Below are positions 13,155 to 24,632 of a stretch of DNA of 64,000 bases, in pieces. Within the stretch, counting starts at the first letter, position 1. Each line of letters begins with the position of its first letter. Location: positions 8,694,001 through 8,758,000 of the forward strand of contig NC_059543.1 in assembly GCF_905220415.1 (NCBI RefSeq), read 5' to 3'. Under the pieces are notes generated by a model that worked only from the letters and a program-made list of their open reading frames with translations, made no database searches and was not told the origin of the DNA. The translations under genes and the position numbers were made by a program. The DNA is from Colias croceus (taxonomy: Eukaryota; Arthropoda; Insecta; Lepidoptera; Pieridae).

Positions 13155-13601
13155 AATAATATAAAGTGAAAAAACTAAAACCCAACTACGACAATAACCG
13201 GCGCTGAAAAAGTATAAAACAAGATTTCAGAATACTGAACTGAACAAAGTTGCTAATGTAGTTACAAGTAAATGGATGTGTCCATTTACTTGTAACTAAA
13301 AGGCGTAGTCACACGTTGTTGAAGTGCTACGGTAAATAGGTATATTATGTAACGTGTGACTACGCCTTTCCAAACATGAAAATTTATCTTTACATAGTGG
13401 AATATTGCATACTTCAGGATAGTATTGTATGACATTATTGTCAATTTACAACGAAGGCATCTTGGTAGAGTCTACTGTGTCCATTTACTTGTAACTACAT
13501 TAGCAACTTTGTTCAGTTCAGTATTCTGAAATCTTGTTTTATACTTTTTCAGCGCCGGTTATTGTCGTAGTTGGGTTTTAGTTTTTTCACTTTATATTAT
13601 T
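13155..13601. mobile_element. Fold-back element with perfect 122-bp inverted arms
   Basis: The left arm (13155-13276) and right arm (13480-13601) are exact reverse complements over 122 bp. The inner end of the left arm also pairs with the adjacent bases: GTTACAAGTAAATGGA, a four-base loop, then its complement (13261-13296). A third pair, AAAGGCGTAGTCACACGTT with its complement, lies at about 13298-13316 and 13352-13371. There is no ORF. It looks like a young MITE or fold-back element; I could not fix a target duplication. Confidence 0.85.
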
Positions 13602-15234
13602 ACATGAACAACAACAGCTATTAAAATTATGCCTTGTAAAGCATTAAACGTACGAAGGGACAGATAAAAAAATGACAAATTATATCTAACTCTTTAATTT
13701 AGGTTTTTCCTCTTGAAAAAGAATTGTAAAGTTTCTTAAGTACAGTCAATTAAGTAAACTGTTATTGACTCTTAGTATCAAAAGGCCAACAGAATAATAT
13801 TATGAAGAATAGTGCCTCCGGATAATTTACATCAAAATCAATGGCCTGTCCATATTATTGTTATAGGTAGAATTTCTAATCTAATATAGGGCAGGCTCAT
13901 TTTCATAACAAGCCAGTAATTGGCACCGCTTTCTCTCGCCACGTATTATTTATCGTCGAGGATTGAACCTAGGACTTGTCGCTAGAGGCTGCGCAGGCGC
14001 AAGTGCCATTAATTTCACCTGACAACGGTGTTTCAGCTGATTTGTTGTGGTGTAGTTTTTTTGGTTGGCTTTTGTGTAACTTATGAGACAGACGAAATAT
14101 TTTATTATAAATTTCTCATTCTGTAATTCTTTATTTTAAACGAACGAAATTAGGTAAATAGATAGTAAATTGATAAAAAACTCATAATAATGCGTGTAAA
14201 GTGAAAGCCTGTTCTATGTACGCATTTACAATAAAAATTGTAGCTCTTTTTTTCATTATCAAACAATAAAACATTAAAAATAAAATTGTATGTTTAGTGA
14301 CTGATTACTATACATACAGGTATGTAACTGCATATATATTTTCACACCATAAACATATAACAAAATAATTATTTCAAAACATAAAAAATCGACTGCAAAT
14401 CACTGAAGCCTGTCCAAGCTTTGCATTAACTTTGATATTATTCCGACGATACATAATAATATAAACACATCATAATAGTGATAAGTTATAGCAGTCGGAA
14501 AGAAATGCACATAAAATACTGATAAATATCTACATAAATACATACATAAATTTTTCTGTAATTACAATAGTCAAGTAAACAGACTGATCAATTTACAAAA
14601 GACTTAATTTAAAAAGTATAGCAATACCAGATGCAACATACAATTCAATTTCCACAGCACTGTTATTTTTAAATTAGATTTTCTCAGACGAAGTAGCGAG
14701 TTCTTATCAATCGTTGTTTATCAAGTTTGTAAGTCGAGCAAGGACGACGATAGCAACCGCATTCGTCCTGTTGGGTTAACCACAACTTATATGAATATAT
14801 GGAAGTTTTCGGGTGAAAATATTGAAAATATTCAGCTACTTTTGTGATAATTACGAGCGATGTATGATAAGCGCTGGTGGTGTGCACAAAATGCAGCTCG
14901 CTATGTTGTTATGTAGGAGATAAGTGTTTTATTTTTCATAGTTTTTAATATTTTTATTAAACTTAAGTAAGAGTGAACTATTGTTAAAAAGTCAGCTTAG
15001 ACAAGGAATGTATGGGGGAAGTGATTTATTTTTAGTAACTTTGATATTGCGATTTAATTATATTAGCCAACTATAGTTGTCAATTTCGACAAGGATTAGT
15101 GTGCTTTAGAAATGTAGAGTTGTTACGGATGATAAAAAAATTTGTAATACCTACAATCAAAATATCTTTGCAATTTACACACACCTACATAGTAGATATA
15201 CAATTAGTTATATGCACATTTCATTCCATTATTA
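13602..15234. other. AT-rich intergenic DNA
   Basis: No gene is supported. A B-box-like GGTTCAATCC on the minus strand near 13960 has no matching A box or cloverleaf. Short frames near 14684-14887 look like chance. Confidence 0.4.
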
Positions 15235-15429
15235 TCTATACTGTATAATATAATAAAGCTGAAGAGTCTGTTTGTATGAACGCGCTAATCTCAGAAACTA
15301 CTGATCCGATTTGAAAAATTCTTTCGGTGTTAGGTAGCCCATTTATCGAGGAAGGCTATGGGCTATAAATCATTACGCTAAAACCAACAGGAGCGGAGCC
15401 ACGCGGGTGAAACCGGGAAGCGCAGCTAG
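15235..15429 (+). mobile_element. Lep1-like mini-Helitron, apparently full length
   Basis: Starts TCTATACTGTATAATAT after A, carries AAGCTGAAGAGTCTG and the GAACGCGCTAATCTC block, and ends GCGCAGCTAG before T (15426-15429). About 195 bp and non-coding; same subfamily as 4781-4979 and 32920-33089. Confidence 0.75.
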
Positions 15430-15804
15430 TGTACAGATAACCGTGTAAACTATACCTTGAGGACATTTTCCCTATTAGCCATATGATAAACAGAGCTTAT
15501 TTTAATAAAGGCTTATAAGGAATTAATCGTAATTCGTATTCCTGTCTTATTAAAACGTTTGATCAAATGCATTCTCCAAGGACATAGAAAGGTGAAGAAA
15601 TGTAATATCAATACTATCTATAAATACATCCACAATCTTATTCCCTCTCCATGAATCTTTCAACCCCAATGAAAGTATAAACATGAAACACCTTAAGAGA
15701 AACAATTGAAACATTAAGTGGAAGATGACAGTTGTAACCCAGCCATAATGTTTACATGAACAATTGATTTTATAAATTCGATAAAAAAACAATAAATGTA
15801 CCTA

Positions 15805-15972
15805 CCTATAATAATAAGAGCTATTGATACTTAGAAATACTAAGAGGGGCTAGGCTACTGGGCTAGCAAGAAAGTGCGCGCACGTAGCGACGCAACTCCC
15901 CATAGAGTTGATGGGATAGACAAAATAGTTGCGGAGACAAAAGTTGCTCTTGCGCGCTAGCTCTTATTATAT
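15805..15972. mobile_element. Candidate small MITE
   Basis: ATAATAAGAGCTA near the left end is matched in inverse by TAGCTCTTATTAT at the right. GCTAGC and GCGCGC blocks are also mirrored inside. Length is about 170 bp with no coding content. The arms are imperfect, so the boundaries are approximate. Confidence 0.45.
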
Positions 15973-15977
15973 GTATA

Positions 15978-16872
15978 CCCTAAAAATAAAAATATTTTTA
16001 GGAAAAAATAAAAATATTTTTAGGGAAAAAATTTAATTCAATTCAGTTATTTATAAACTTAATCAGAGCTTTCATTGCGCATTAATAATTTATGTAGAAT
16101 GTAGATGATCGTATAATTTTTTTTTAATCTATGTAGTTTACTTTTTATTTAACATAAAAATATTATTAAGTAGATAAGTAATCAATTTTTATCATTTCAA
16201 CCCTGACATTTATGGCATTAAATATTATGTTATTCTTTCTCAAGATAATTATCTTTTACGTGAATCTTATTTAATGGTTTGTATAAAAAGGGTTTACTTT
16301 AATACAATTTTTAAAATTAAAAACAAAATAAATGTCTATAAAATTTATCTCAAAAACAAAAAGTAAAAAATTATACTTAAAGCATTATTACGTAGGTATC
16401 TACTAAAATAAGTCTATATTATCATGGGTAATAGGAATAAATCCTACTTGTAAAAATAATGTCTAAAATATTATTTCTGCTCTACAGTTTGGCGAAAATT
16501 TGTAAAAGCCAAGATTTTTATATCAATAAATAAATAAATAAAAAGAAAATTTGTTTTGACTTCCATATAAAAATAAATTATATTATTCCCAATAAATTTA
16601 ACATTTAAAAGTATTATTGATGAGGTTACTCACAGCGCGCATCATACAACGCCATTTGTTTTTATGACATGGCTTATATGTGTTTTATTTTTATATTATA
16701 TGCATTTTATTTAAGATAATTATTATGAAACTAAATTATAATTAAAACATTAGATACGGACAGGATTTGATTTCTTAATTGATAATAGACAGTCATATAC
16801 CTAAATGTTATTATTTTACAGTTTGGTTATCTTTACAAAATTTGTGAGCTGCATGTAATAGTATTTTGAATA
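15978..16872. other. AT-rich intergenic DNA
   Basis: Opens with a short A/T palindromic duplication (15978-16030, CCTAAAAATA and TATTTTTAGG units). Otherwise there is only very AT-rich DNA without a supported feature. Confidence 0.4.
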
Positions 16873-18134
16873 GGGTAGACTGGGTACGGTTGAAACAATT
16901 TCACTTATAACGACCATAACTTTGCTCTTTATAACCCGAGCGATGAAAAATATATGTTAAATAAAAGAACATGTATCTGTCTACTAATAGGCGCAATGAT
17001 TTTAGTTCCATGTGTATTATTTTTTATAGCAGATCAAATTAAAAAAATAAATCCGATTTGTTTCAACCGTCCCCATACCAGGGGCGGTTGAAACAGTGAT
17101 TGGGGTCAGTTGAAAATATGCGAATAATACAAAATATAGCATTAAAATATGTTTTATTGATTGTTTATTTTAAATCTAACAATAATTAAGTAACTCTTTT
17201 ACAATAAGGTCTGCTCTCTAATATGGTGACATACAAACAAGACGGAAGTACCTACTCCTCATCTTCTGATGATATCTCCTCTTGTATTTTTTTCTTTTTT
17301 GCTTCTTCGGTGTTACTTTTACCTTTTCTTCCATTAAATTTCTTCCTTTTTCCTCTATCCAATCGCTTCTTCACTTGCTAAGCTCTTGTTCGTTTCAATA
17401 TTAATTCTTGCTCTTTTCTTATCTCTTCCTTATCTGATCTGTCAGTGTAAATAGTAGACTTCCTGAGTTTTCGCCCTCTTTTATTATACCTTCTATAGTT
17501 ATATCCTCTATTATATCCATTTTTTTTATTTTCTGGCTCGCAAGAGTTATCTCGCATTCGAATTTACCTTAGAAGCGATTAATTGTGCTTCTTTGCCGCT
17601 TTTCGCAATGATCTCCGGTTTTCACTTTCTCATATGCGTCTTTGTACTTTGAAAAGTATATTTATCTTCCCGAAATCTCTCTTACACGTACTATCGGCAT
17701 CTAAAAACACAAAATATAATTAAAACAATGTTTCAACCGTACCTAAAAAAAATGTTTCAACCGTCCCCAACTCCTACTTTAGGTAAAATACAGTTATAGT
17801 AATAGTAACAACAATGATACACAAAAACTAGTCGCAATGTCATATTCCACAAGATTCACTTCAAACAAAAACGCACACTTAATACTGTCACTTAAATAGA
17901 AACGCCAATAATTGGAAAAATCTCCAAGCAAAAAACTTACTTTTGGTCATTAAAACATAATAGGGTCTGATAGAATCAGCTGAAGCGCGCGGAGATCGAC
18001 GCAACATTGTGGTTCGTGTTTAGAACAGTTGTGCGCTTCATTTTCCCCTTGGACCCCTAACCCCCCCACCAACGGTTTGCGAGATATTCGTGTTGTTTCA
18101 ACCGTCCTTTGTTTCAATCGTACCCAGTCTACCC
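16873..18134 (-). mobile_element. Internally deleted pogo/Tigger-like DNA transposon
   Basis: It is bounded by TA on both sides (16871-16872 and 18135-18136). The 25-bp terminal inverted repeats start GGGTAGACTGGGTACG and differ at one position. The motif GGTTGAAAC or its complement recurs several times just inside both ends (about 17060-17115, 17730-17770, 18094-18105). The minus strand keeps relics of a transposase N-terminus and a basic-acidic C-terminus. TA target duplication and a psq-type helix-turn-helix are known for pogo/Tigger elements; the central DDE domain is missing. Confidence 0.7.
17258..17706 (-). pseudogene. Transposase remnant, psq-like N-terminus and Lys/Glu-rich C-terminus
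   Basis: Reading on the minus strand from the ATG near 17703, a short start MPIVRVRE is followed by a stop, then KYKDAYEKVKTG. In another frame comes SLRKAAKKHN, the typical helix-turn-helix psq signature of pogo/Tigger and jerky-type transposases. After more stops, a C-terminal stretch rich in K, R and E ends with EEISSEDEE and a stop near 17255. The frame is broken repeatedly and the catalytic domain is absent, so no active protein is expected. The family call rests on the psq-like motif and the TA-flanked ends. Confidence 0.55.
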
Positions 18135-18136
18135 TA

Positions 18137-18412
18137 TGCATGGAAACATACTCAATACAAACAGAATAACTTTCTCATAAATTATAACTATGACATGTAA
18201 GTAACAACATATTTCAAGCGAAGCTTTTCGTGGAAAATAATATTATGATCGTAAAACTAATCAATCGAATGTTTGTCGCCTGGAAAATAACCACAACCCA
18301 GTCTCGGTGTGATGACGACATGTGACGTAGTCTTTTGTGAGGGAGTCTGCGAGAACATTGCAATAAAAGTACCTACCTACACTTTTTATACTGCTTATGG
18401 GAGTACTACCTT
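18137..18412. other. Short intergenic stretch
   Basis: Nothing recognisable between the pogo-like element and the next Helitron fragment. Confidence 0.4.
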
Positions 18413-18590
18413 ACCGCCCGCGGCTTCGCCCGCTTTGTCTAAAACCTAATAAATTATATATTTAAACCTTCCTCTTGAATCACTCTATCTATTAAAAAAA
18501 ACCGCATCAAAATCCGTTGCATAGTTTTAAAAATTTAAGCATACAAAGGGACATAGGGACAGAGAAAGCGACTTTGTTTTATACTATGTA
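18413..18590 (-). mobile_element. Helitron-like 3' fragment
   Basis: Begins (plus strand) with CCGCCCGCGGCTTCGCCCGC, the terminal hairpin in reverse. The body matches 4591-4728 and is followed by a CAAAGGGACATAGGGACAG block. The CTAG itself is lost. Confidence 0.55.
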
Positions 18591-19690
18591 GTGAAGTGTT
18601 TAATGTAAGCTCGTTTAATATAAGTACTAGAATGTAGGCTACATTAATTAAATATTATAAAACTTTATCTTTACTTAGAAATATTTATTATTAAAAGCTT
18701 GTCAATTTTCCCCTTTTTTACAATGCTTGTACATTTCAAATAGGTGATTAATCATAATTCGTAATATATAATGACCAACTTTTACAGATCTCTGTAGAAA
18801 GAACTCCAGCTTTTCTATGATTAGTAGGGATTTGTACCAAATATTAATGTTTTTCATAAATAATACTTTCAAACCTTTACTTTCCTTGTGTAAATATATT
18901 AGTCACTAAAAAACCCTATGAAATTTTTGCTTATACATAGGTATACTTATGATGACTATAAAGAAGATAAAATATGATTCAGAACTCAAATGTATTATCA
19001 CTCTGATGATTTTATCACTAAAATCAATATCTATTATCCAAATTGTCTTAAAAGTTCGATAATTTTTTAAGGACAAATTAATATTTTGGAATTTCGTAAT
19101 ATTTTTTACTTATTTATGAAATAAGGTGCAGTGAAAGGACACAACAATGTTCGTTCACAAATGACTAGTTTTCAGTTGCGTCTAGCGATATACTTCGATT
19201 GCAGGCTATAATTACTTTATTTATTGCCAATGAAACACCGAGTAATAAATACAAGAGTGTTAACAAGTTGTTTTGAGTGTAAATTGCTCAATACTGGCCG
19301 TTGTAGACTTTAAGGGAAGGATCATCAGAGTGTAGAACTATGTTTACTTACACTTTTTAATCTCATTAGCGATAAAATTTTTGAAAAAGTATATGCGAGT
19401 ATTATATAATGTTAAAAAAAGACTATAGTAATGACATTACAGTGCAGTATGGGAGACATATTTGTTTGTTTACTCTTCCATAAATCTATGTAGGTACCTA
19501 CTTAAGTACTATCAATTCTCGAACTTTTCTGAAAAGTTTAATGCCGTTATAAAACTTAAGTGCTGAACAAGAAACATAAAGGTATGTTTTTATTTATTAT
19601 TGTTTCTTGTGGACTTTTTATGTTTTATATAGGTTTAACCATTAATCATTAATTTTTCTTATTTGTTTAAATAAGGTAAGGTAAGCATTA
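18591..19690. other. AT-rich intergenic DNA
   Basis: No supported gene or repeat is visible. A 65-codon minus-strand frame at 19659-19856 overlaps the next element's left end and looks accidental. Confidence 0.4.
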
Positions 19691-19693
19691 CAT

Positions 19694-20774
19694 AAAGGAG
19701 AATGCCCATGAAAGTATGGACTACAGTATAGTGTTGCGTCAATGCCAGAGTGGTTTTGGAGGGTTCTTCGATATTCAAAAGATTTTTACCAATTGATTTT
19801 TTTGTGATAAAAACAGGGGTTTTCAAGATATTGAGAAAAATGTGAATTAACCTCAAAACTTAAATAAACCCGATTTAGTTAGGTTTATGTGTGATTTAGG
19901 TAGTATTTTATCGTCTGAAGGTTATTTTTCGTTTAACATATTATTTAATCTATGCGTAGAGCTTATGCTTTCAGACAAAGTCTATCTGTTCATCGGCTAG
20001 TGTAGGTAGGCACCAGAAATCTTCCGGGACGGATTTCAAGAAAACCTAAATATATATTTTAAAAATGCCAATAGAGTTTTTATTCGGTTAACATATTATT
20101 GTTGTTGTTGTTTGAATCATTTTTTCACTACATATTCGAAGAAAGAAACAAATAAGAAATAACTGGTTACCTACCAAGCTATGTCACAATAATATTTTTT
20201 TATATATAGATATTTATATTATTTTACTTCACTATCTATGTTAAAACAACCTACAGTGTATAAACAATACCTTACAGAGTGATTTTATGTTAATTGATTT
20301 TTTTGTAATTCAATGAAAACAATAATCGATATTAATACATTTAGCTATTTACCATAGTAAATGTCATAATAGTTACCGCTTGGTTACCGTGGTAACCGAT
20401 AATGGATACTAAATCTATGGTAACGGATCTAAACAATTACATGTCTTATTAGATTTTACAAAACATTCCCTGATCAAAATATTATATTTTCCGATAGTAA
20501 GAAGGCCTCTAAATTGCCGAGATTTTTTATAATAGTATTTTTATCTTGATGCATGAGAAAAACCTGTACCAAAAATGTAAACGGTAATGGACACTAAATC
20601 TATATAATAACGGATCTAAACAATTACATGTCTTATTAGATTTTACAAAACATTCCCTGTTCAAAATACATTTTCCGATGGTAAGAAGGCCTCTAAATTG
20701 CCGAGATTTTTTTTAATAGTATTGTTGTCTTGATGCATGAGAAAAATCAGTACCAAAAATGGGCATTCTCCTTT
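19694..20774. mobile_element. Candidate ~1.1-kb element with 16-bp inverted ends
   Basis: AAAGGAGAATGCCCAT near the left end (about 19696-19711) occurs as an exact reverse complement at the right end (about 20757-20773). The right half contains a tandem duplication of about 185 bp (20395-20762). An exact 16-bp inverted pair at this spacing is unlikely by chance, but no target duplication or transposase is visible, so the class is open. Confidence 0.4.
20395..20762 (+). repeat. Two tandem copies of a ~185-bp unit
   Basis: Unit A (20395-20579) and unit B (20580-20762) share, in order, an AATGGA(T/C)ACTAAATCTAT start, the GGATCTAAACAATTACATG block, the AAGAAGGCCTCTAAATTGCC block and an end GTACCAAAAATG. 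They differ by scattered substitutions and small gaps. Confidence 0.85.
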
Positions 20775-20807
20775 GCAGTTTCACAGGTGCAGCGAGCGTC
20801 GTTTGTT

Positions 20808-21090
20808 AAGCGCGTCACACACGGAGAAGATACTATAATATTTTATGTCAAGATTCTCTAATATAAAACGTTATAGTATCTTAAGGTATCTGGTATCAGC
20901 GTTCTGACCATCATTTTTCTTTTCGTCATTGCGTACCTAAGACCCCTGTAGAACCGCCATCCTGTTACAAAAGACCCGAAATTTTGTGGATCAGAACGCT
21001 GATACCGGATACCTTAAGATACTATAACGTTTTATATTAGAGAATCTTAACATAAAATATTATAGTATCTTCACCGTGTGTGACGCGCTT
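20808..21090. mobile_element. Long-arm MITE with 100-bp inverted repeats
   Basis: Arms 20808-20907 and 20991-21090 are inverted copies with about four differences. They start AAGCGCGTCACACACGG and end near GGTATCAGCGTTCTGA. The 83-bp centre is unique and non-coding. The arms themselves contain GATACTATAA-type internal symmetry. No clear target duplication is visible. Confidence 0.8.
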
Positions 21091-21964
21091 TATTGCATTA
21101 TGCATATGACATTATTTTCTCGTGTTACTTATTTATACTAAAGCATACCCTTGTTATAGAACAATTTTCAACATGTATGAAGCTCATTGATGTGAGAAAC
21201 GTGTAATTCAAGTAAGTGTCTCGAGTTCCGAAACAAGCGGCGCCAGACGGCCCGTTGTGAAAATTAATTCGTAGTTATCATTAATAATTGTCTTAGTTAA
21301 GGACTGATATTTTTATGTATAGAATGTAGTACTCAGAACAGGTGTAAGTGAAAGAAGAGAATTATGAGAAAGAGTGTGTAAGACTGTGAATAACGTTTAA
21401 TAATTTCTCTGCATATAATTTTTTTAAAGAGCATTAATTTTCATAATATTTTTTTTAATGAAATAAGTGGACAATAATAGTGTTAAAAAATCTGTAAGAA
21501 GTAACGGCGGTGATTTCCAGACACTCCTATCTATACCTATTAAATATTATTAGTCAATGATATAACAGCCAATAGATTGAGCATATTACAACGTTGGTTT
21601 TGCGGTCGAATACTTGACCAATCATTGTTATATTAAGGTGATTGCTACGATCTGTTCCCAGCCAATGTCCCGCTAGATGGCGCTGAATTCTACATTTCTA
21701 GTTTATTTGAGTTTTTGCGTAATTGGAAAAGATTAAGGTCGTAGGAATAGTCATGGCGATTACTGAATATTATATTTTTTTTAAATATGTCATATCATTG
21801 CCTTAAAATCCACCCAATTCGGTAAAACCATGCGTTTTAACATCTGTCATTGCATACAGGGTCGTTTACACACACAGACGTATACAAAAATGATAAAGAT
21901 TGAACTCTAGATGGCGTGAATGTAAAACAAGTTTGGCGTGTATGTATTTGAGTAGTTAGTAGCA
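21091..21964. other. Intergenic DNA
   Basis: No gene is supported. CTAGATGGCGCT at about 21673-21684 and a related CTAGATGGCGTG near 21907 are the only notable motifs. Confidence 0.4.
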
Positions 21965-22154
21965 TATTATATTCTGAATTTCTGATCCATGCCTATTCAC
22001 TCAAAACTACCTAATAACACTAATGATTTGTAACAGTAAATTATTTCAATAGGTAGGTATTTGAACATTTCCCAACAAGACGTAAGAATAATTATTCGTA
22101 GGTATACAAGATACAATAACAAATCTAATACACTATTTATTATTTTATTATTTA

Positions 22155-22329
22155 CTAGCGGTCCGCCCCGGCTTCGCCCGTGGTACATGTTTACGTTTTC
22201 TCTCCATAAGAAGTAAGAACCATCCTCGTACTTCAAGGAATATAATAAAAAAAGAATTATCGAAATCGGTTCAGCCGTTCTCGAGTTATGCGCTTACCAA
22301 CACATTTTGCGATTCATTTTTATATTAGA
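22155..22329 (-). mobile_element. Mini-Helitron, first of a head-to-tail pair
   Basis: CTAG at 22155-22158, then the GCGGTCCGCCCCGGCTTCGC hairpin end and a body with CATCCTCGTACTTCAAGG and GGTTCAGCCGTTCTCGAG. The next copy starts exactly where this one stops. The same subfamily is present at 55152-55321. Confidence 0.8.
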
Positions 22330-22500
22330 CTAGCGGTCCGCCCCGGCTTCGCCCGTGGTACATGTTTACGTTTTCTCTACATAAGAACCATCCTCGTACT
22401 TCAAGGAATATAATAAAAAAAGAATTATCGAAATCGGTTCAGCCGTTCTCGAGTTATGCGCTTACCAACACATTTTGCGATTCATTTATATATATATAAG
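22330..22500 (-). mobile_element. Mini-Helitron, second of a head-to-tail pair
   Basis: Near-identical to 22155-22329, differing by a small deletion in the ATAAGAA region and by a short TA run at its 5' end. CTAG is at 22330-22333. It directly abuts the first copy. Confidence 0.8.
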
Positions 22501-23504
22501 ATTATGTGAAAATAACCAGGAAGGTGAAAAACATATTTACGAAAACATAGTAACATATGGCTGTCGCTACAATAATTATATTTCAATTTTATCTTTTTAT
22601 ACCTAGTAGAACTGGCCGACGAATAAAAAAAATCGTATTAGAATACAATATATTACGGAACAAAAAAAGGATTGTAACTGAATTAGGTAGGTATGTTTGT
22701 TTCTGGGCGCACCGTTTTCGACGACGCGACGCGACGCGCGACGTAAGCGTATAGGTATAGGTACCTACTTTGCTAAAACAAACTAATAAAATTGTGTGTC
22801 TGTCTGAAAATTCGGAAAAGCATATTTTGCAAGTTTGTGATTACTTTGATAGTTTACCGATTTATAATAATTGTAATTGTAATTGTATAATATATAATTT
22901 GCAATGTGGTGAAATTTCATAAAAATCACGGGCCAATTTTTTGTTTTGAATCCCACCGAAAATATAATTGCGTTATTAGAATAATTAATTACTATACCTA
23001 CCCACGATCAATTATTACAATATAGTCTCAAATGCATACTAGAGAAATATTGCAATTTGATTCAATTAAAATGCATAGCATACAAAAATAAATTCACAAC
23101 ACAAGAAATTCCGCGCGCAAATCATAGCGCGTGTCAATGAAATCAAGAATGTTTTATATCAAGCCGACGCGGACGAGCGACGACGCGACGCCGAACAAAA
23201 GTACCTACGACGGACGACCACGCTTCGAGTTGCCAAACACACAGCCAAACAACAATAATGAGTAATAAATTGTTTACAAAAAAAACAAGTTTTCCATTTT
23301 TCTGTATGAGTAGACAGAACTTCAAAACGCCACCTGCTACGGTTTATATTATGAACGATGGTTATAAAAATAAAAGTTATATTTGTTGGTGTAAACTATT
23401 TTATTGATCAATAATTTTGGAATTTAAAACTGTCAACATTGATTACAATAAAACGCAGTTTTATTTTATTACACTATTGTTTTTTTATCAAAACATGTAT
23501 TTGA

Positions 23505-24315
23505 AGTACCATATAATATTATGCTGATCCAAGCATTTTCACTCAAAACTAATATCACTAATGATTTGTAAAAGTAAATTATTTCAATATACATTTCATA
23601 ACCAACAAGTAAGAATAATTATTATTATTCCTACCTACAACAACAAACCTAAAACACTATTTACTATGGGAAAATAACCAGGAAGGTGAAAAACATTATA
23701 TTATTATTTACGATTTCGACGCACTCGACTTTTAGTAAAATATAGTAGGTAAACATAATATTATGGTTTTGATTTTTTGCTACTAGTATAAGAAAACTGC
23801 GTGTTCAAACTACTTGTTTGTCTGTCTGAAAATTCGGAAGTACCTAGTAGTTTACCGATTTATAATAATATTGTATATATCGTTGTTTAAAAAATATTCA
23901 AACACAATAAAATATGATATACTGATTTATCACTGGTTTCAGTGATGAACTGATGAGTCAATGTTAGCCACTATACTTTCGTCATACGTGTGTATGATTG
24001 ATGTGATTTGCAACGTGGTGATATTTCAGAAAAATCACGGGTCAAAATTGTCCCACCGAAAATATAACTGCGTTATAAGAATAACTATACCTACGATAAA
24101 TTATACATAATACAATATAGTCTCAAATGCATACTAGTGAAATATTTTATTTAAATCAATAAAATAAAAAAAAAAATAATAATAATAATACAAAAATAAA
24201 TTCACAACACAAGAAAATCCGCGCGCAAATCATAGCGCGTGACAATGAAATCAAGAACTTTCGAGCCGACGCGACGCGGACGACGAAGGAGCCTAACAAA
24301 AGTACCTACAATCAT
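23505..24315 (+). repeat. Segmental repeat, copy 2 of 3
   Basis: Lacks the Helitron insertion of copy 1. It also contains a block CACTGGTTTCAGTGATGAAC, then TGATGAGTCAATGTTAGCC (about 23930-23975), that copy 3 shares and copy 1 has lost. It ends in the CGCGCGCAAATCATAGCGCG block and a CGACGCG stretch. Confidence 0.75.
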
Positions 24316-24544
24316 AGGCGGCTCGTGACAAAATTGTATGGCCGTGTTCACTTGAAATAAAACAACGAAAATAGGTACCTACAATAGCGTTAGCAGTACA
24401 AAAAAAATGAGCACCACATTATAAATGTCTATTTAATATTTATACACTAAAAATTATAGAGTATTTCAAAACGAATTCAATTATTATTTAGCAATAATTA
24501 GAAAATCCCCGAATTTGCATTCGTGATCGTATTCATAGTGTTTG

Positions 24545-24632
24545 TCTACACTAATATTATAAAGAGGAAAACTTTGTTTGTTTGTTTGATTGTAATGAAT
24601 AGGCTCATAAACTACTGGACATTTTACCAATG
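24545..24632 (+). mobile_element. 5' fragment of a mini-Helitron
   Basis: Starts TCTACACTAATATTATAAAG, a (GTTT)n run, then AATAGGCTCATAAACTACTGG as in 46810-47001, and breaks off after about 88 bp where copy 3 of the segmental repeat begins. Confidence 0.65.

Larger units (their letters stand above)
21965..23290 (+). repeat. Segmental repeat, copy 1 of 3
   Basis: Shares blocks in the same order with 23505-24315 and in part with 24630-25230. In order: CACTAATGATTTGTAA; ACCAGGAAGGTGAAAAACAT; GTCTGTCTGAAAATTCGG; TGTGGTGAAATTTCATAA; CTCAAATGCATACTAG; CGCGCGCAAATCATAGCGCG; then a GC-rich CGACGCG stretch. This copy is interrupted by two Helitrons (22155-22500). No ORF is conserved among copies. 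Confidence 0.75.

Noticed and set aside
13940..13980. B-box-like GGTTCAATCC on the minus strand
   Set aside because: No A box at the right distance and no cloverleaf.
23930..23990. CTGATGAGTC near a GAAAC-like motif, suggesting a hammerhead ribozyme
   Set aside because: The conserved core strands lie on opposite strands (CTGATGAG on plus; GAAAC and GACGAAA only as complements), so no hammerhead can form. The same holds for 24740-24800.
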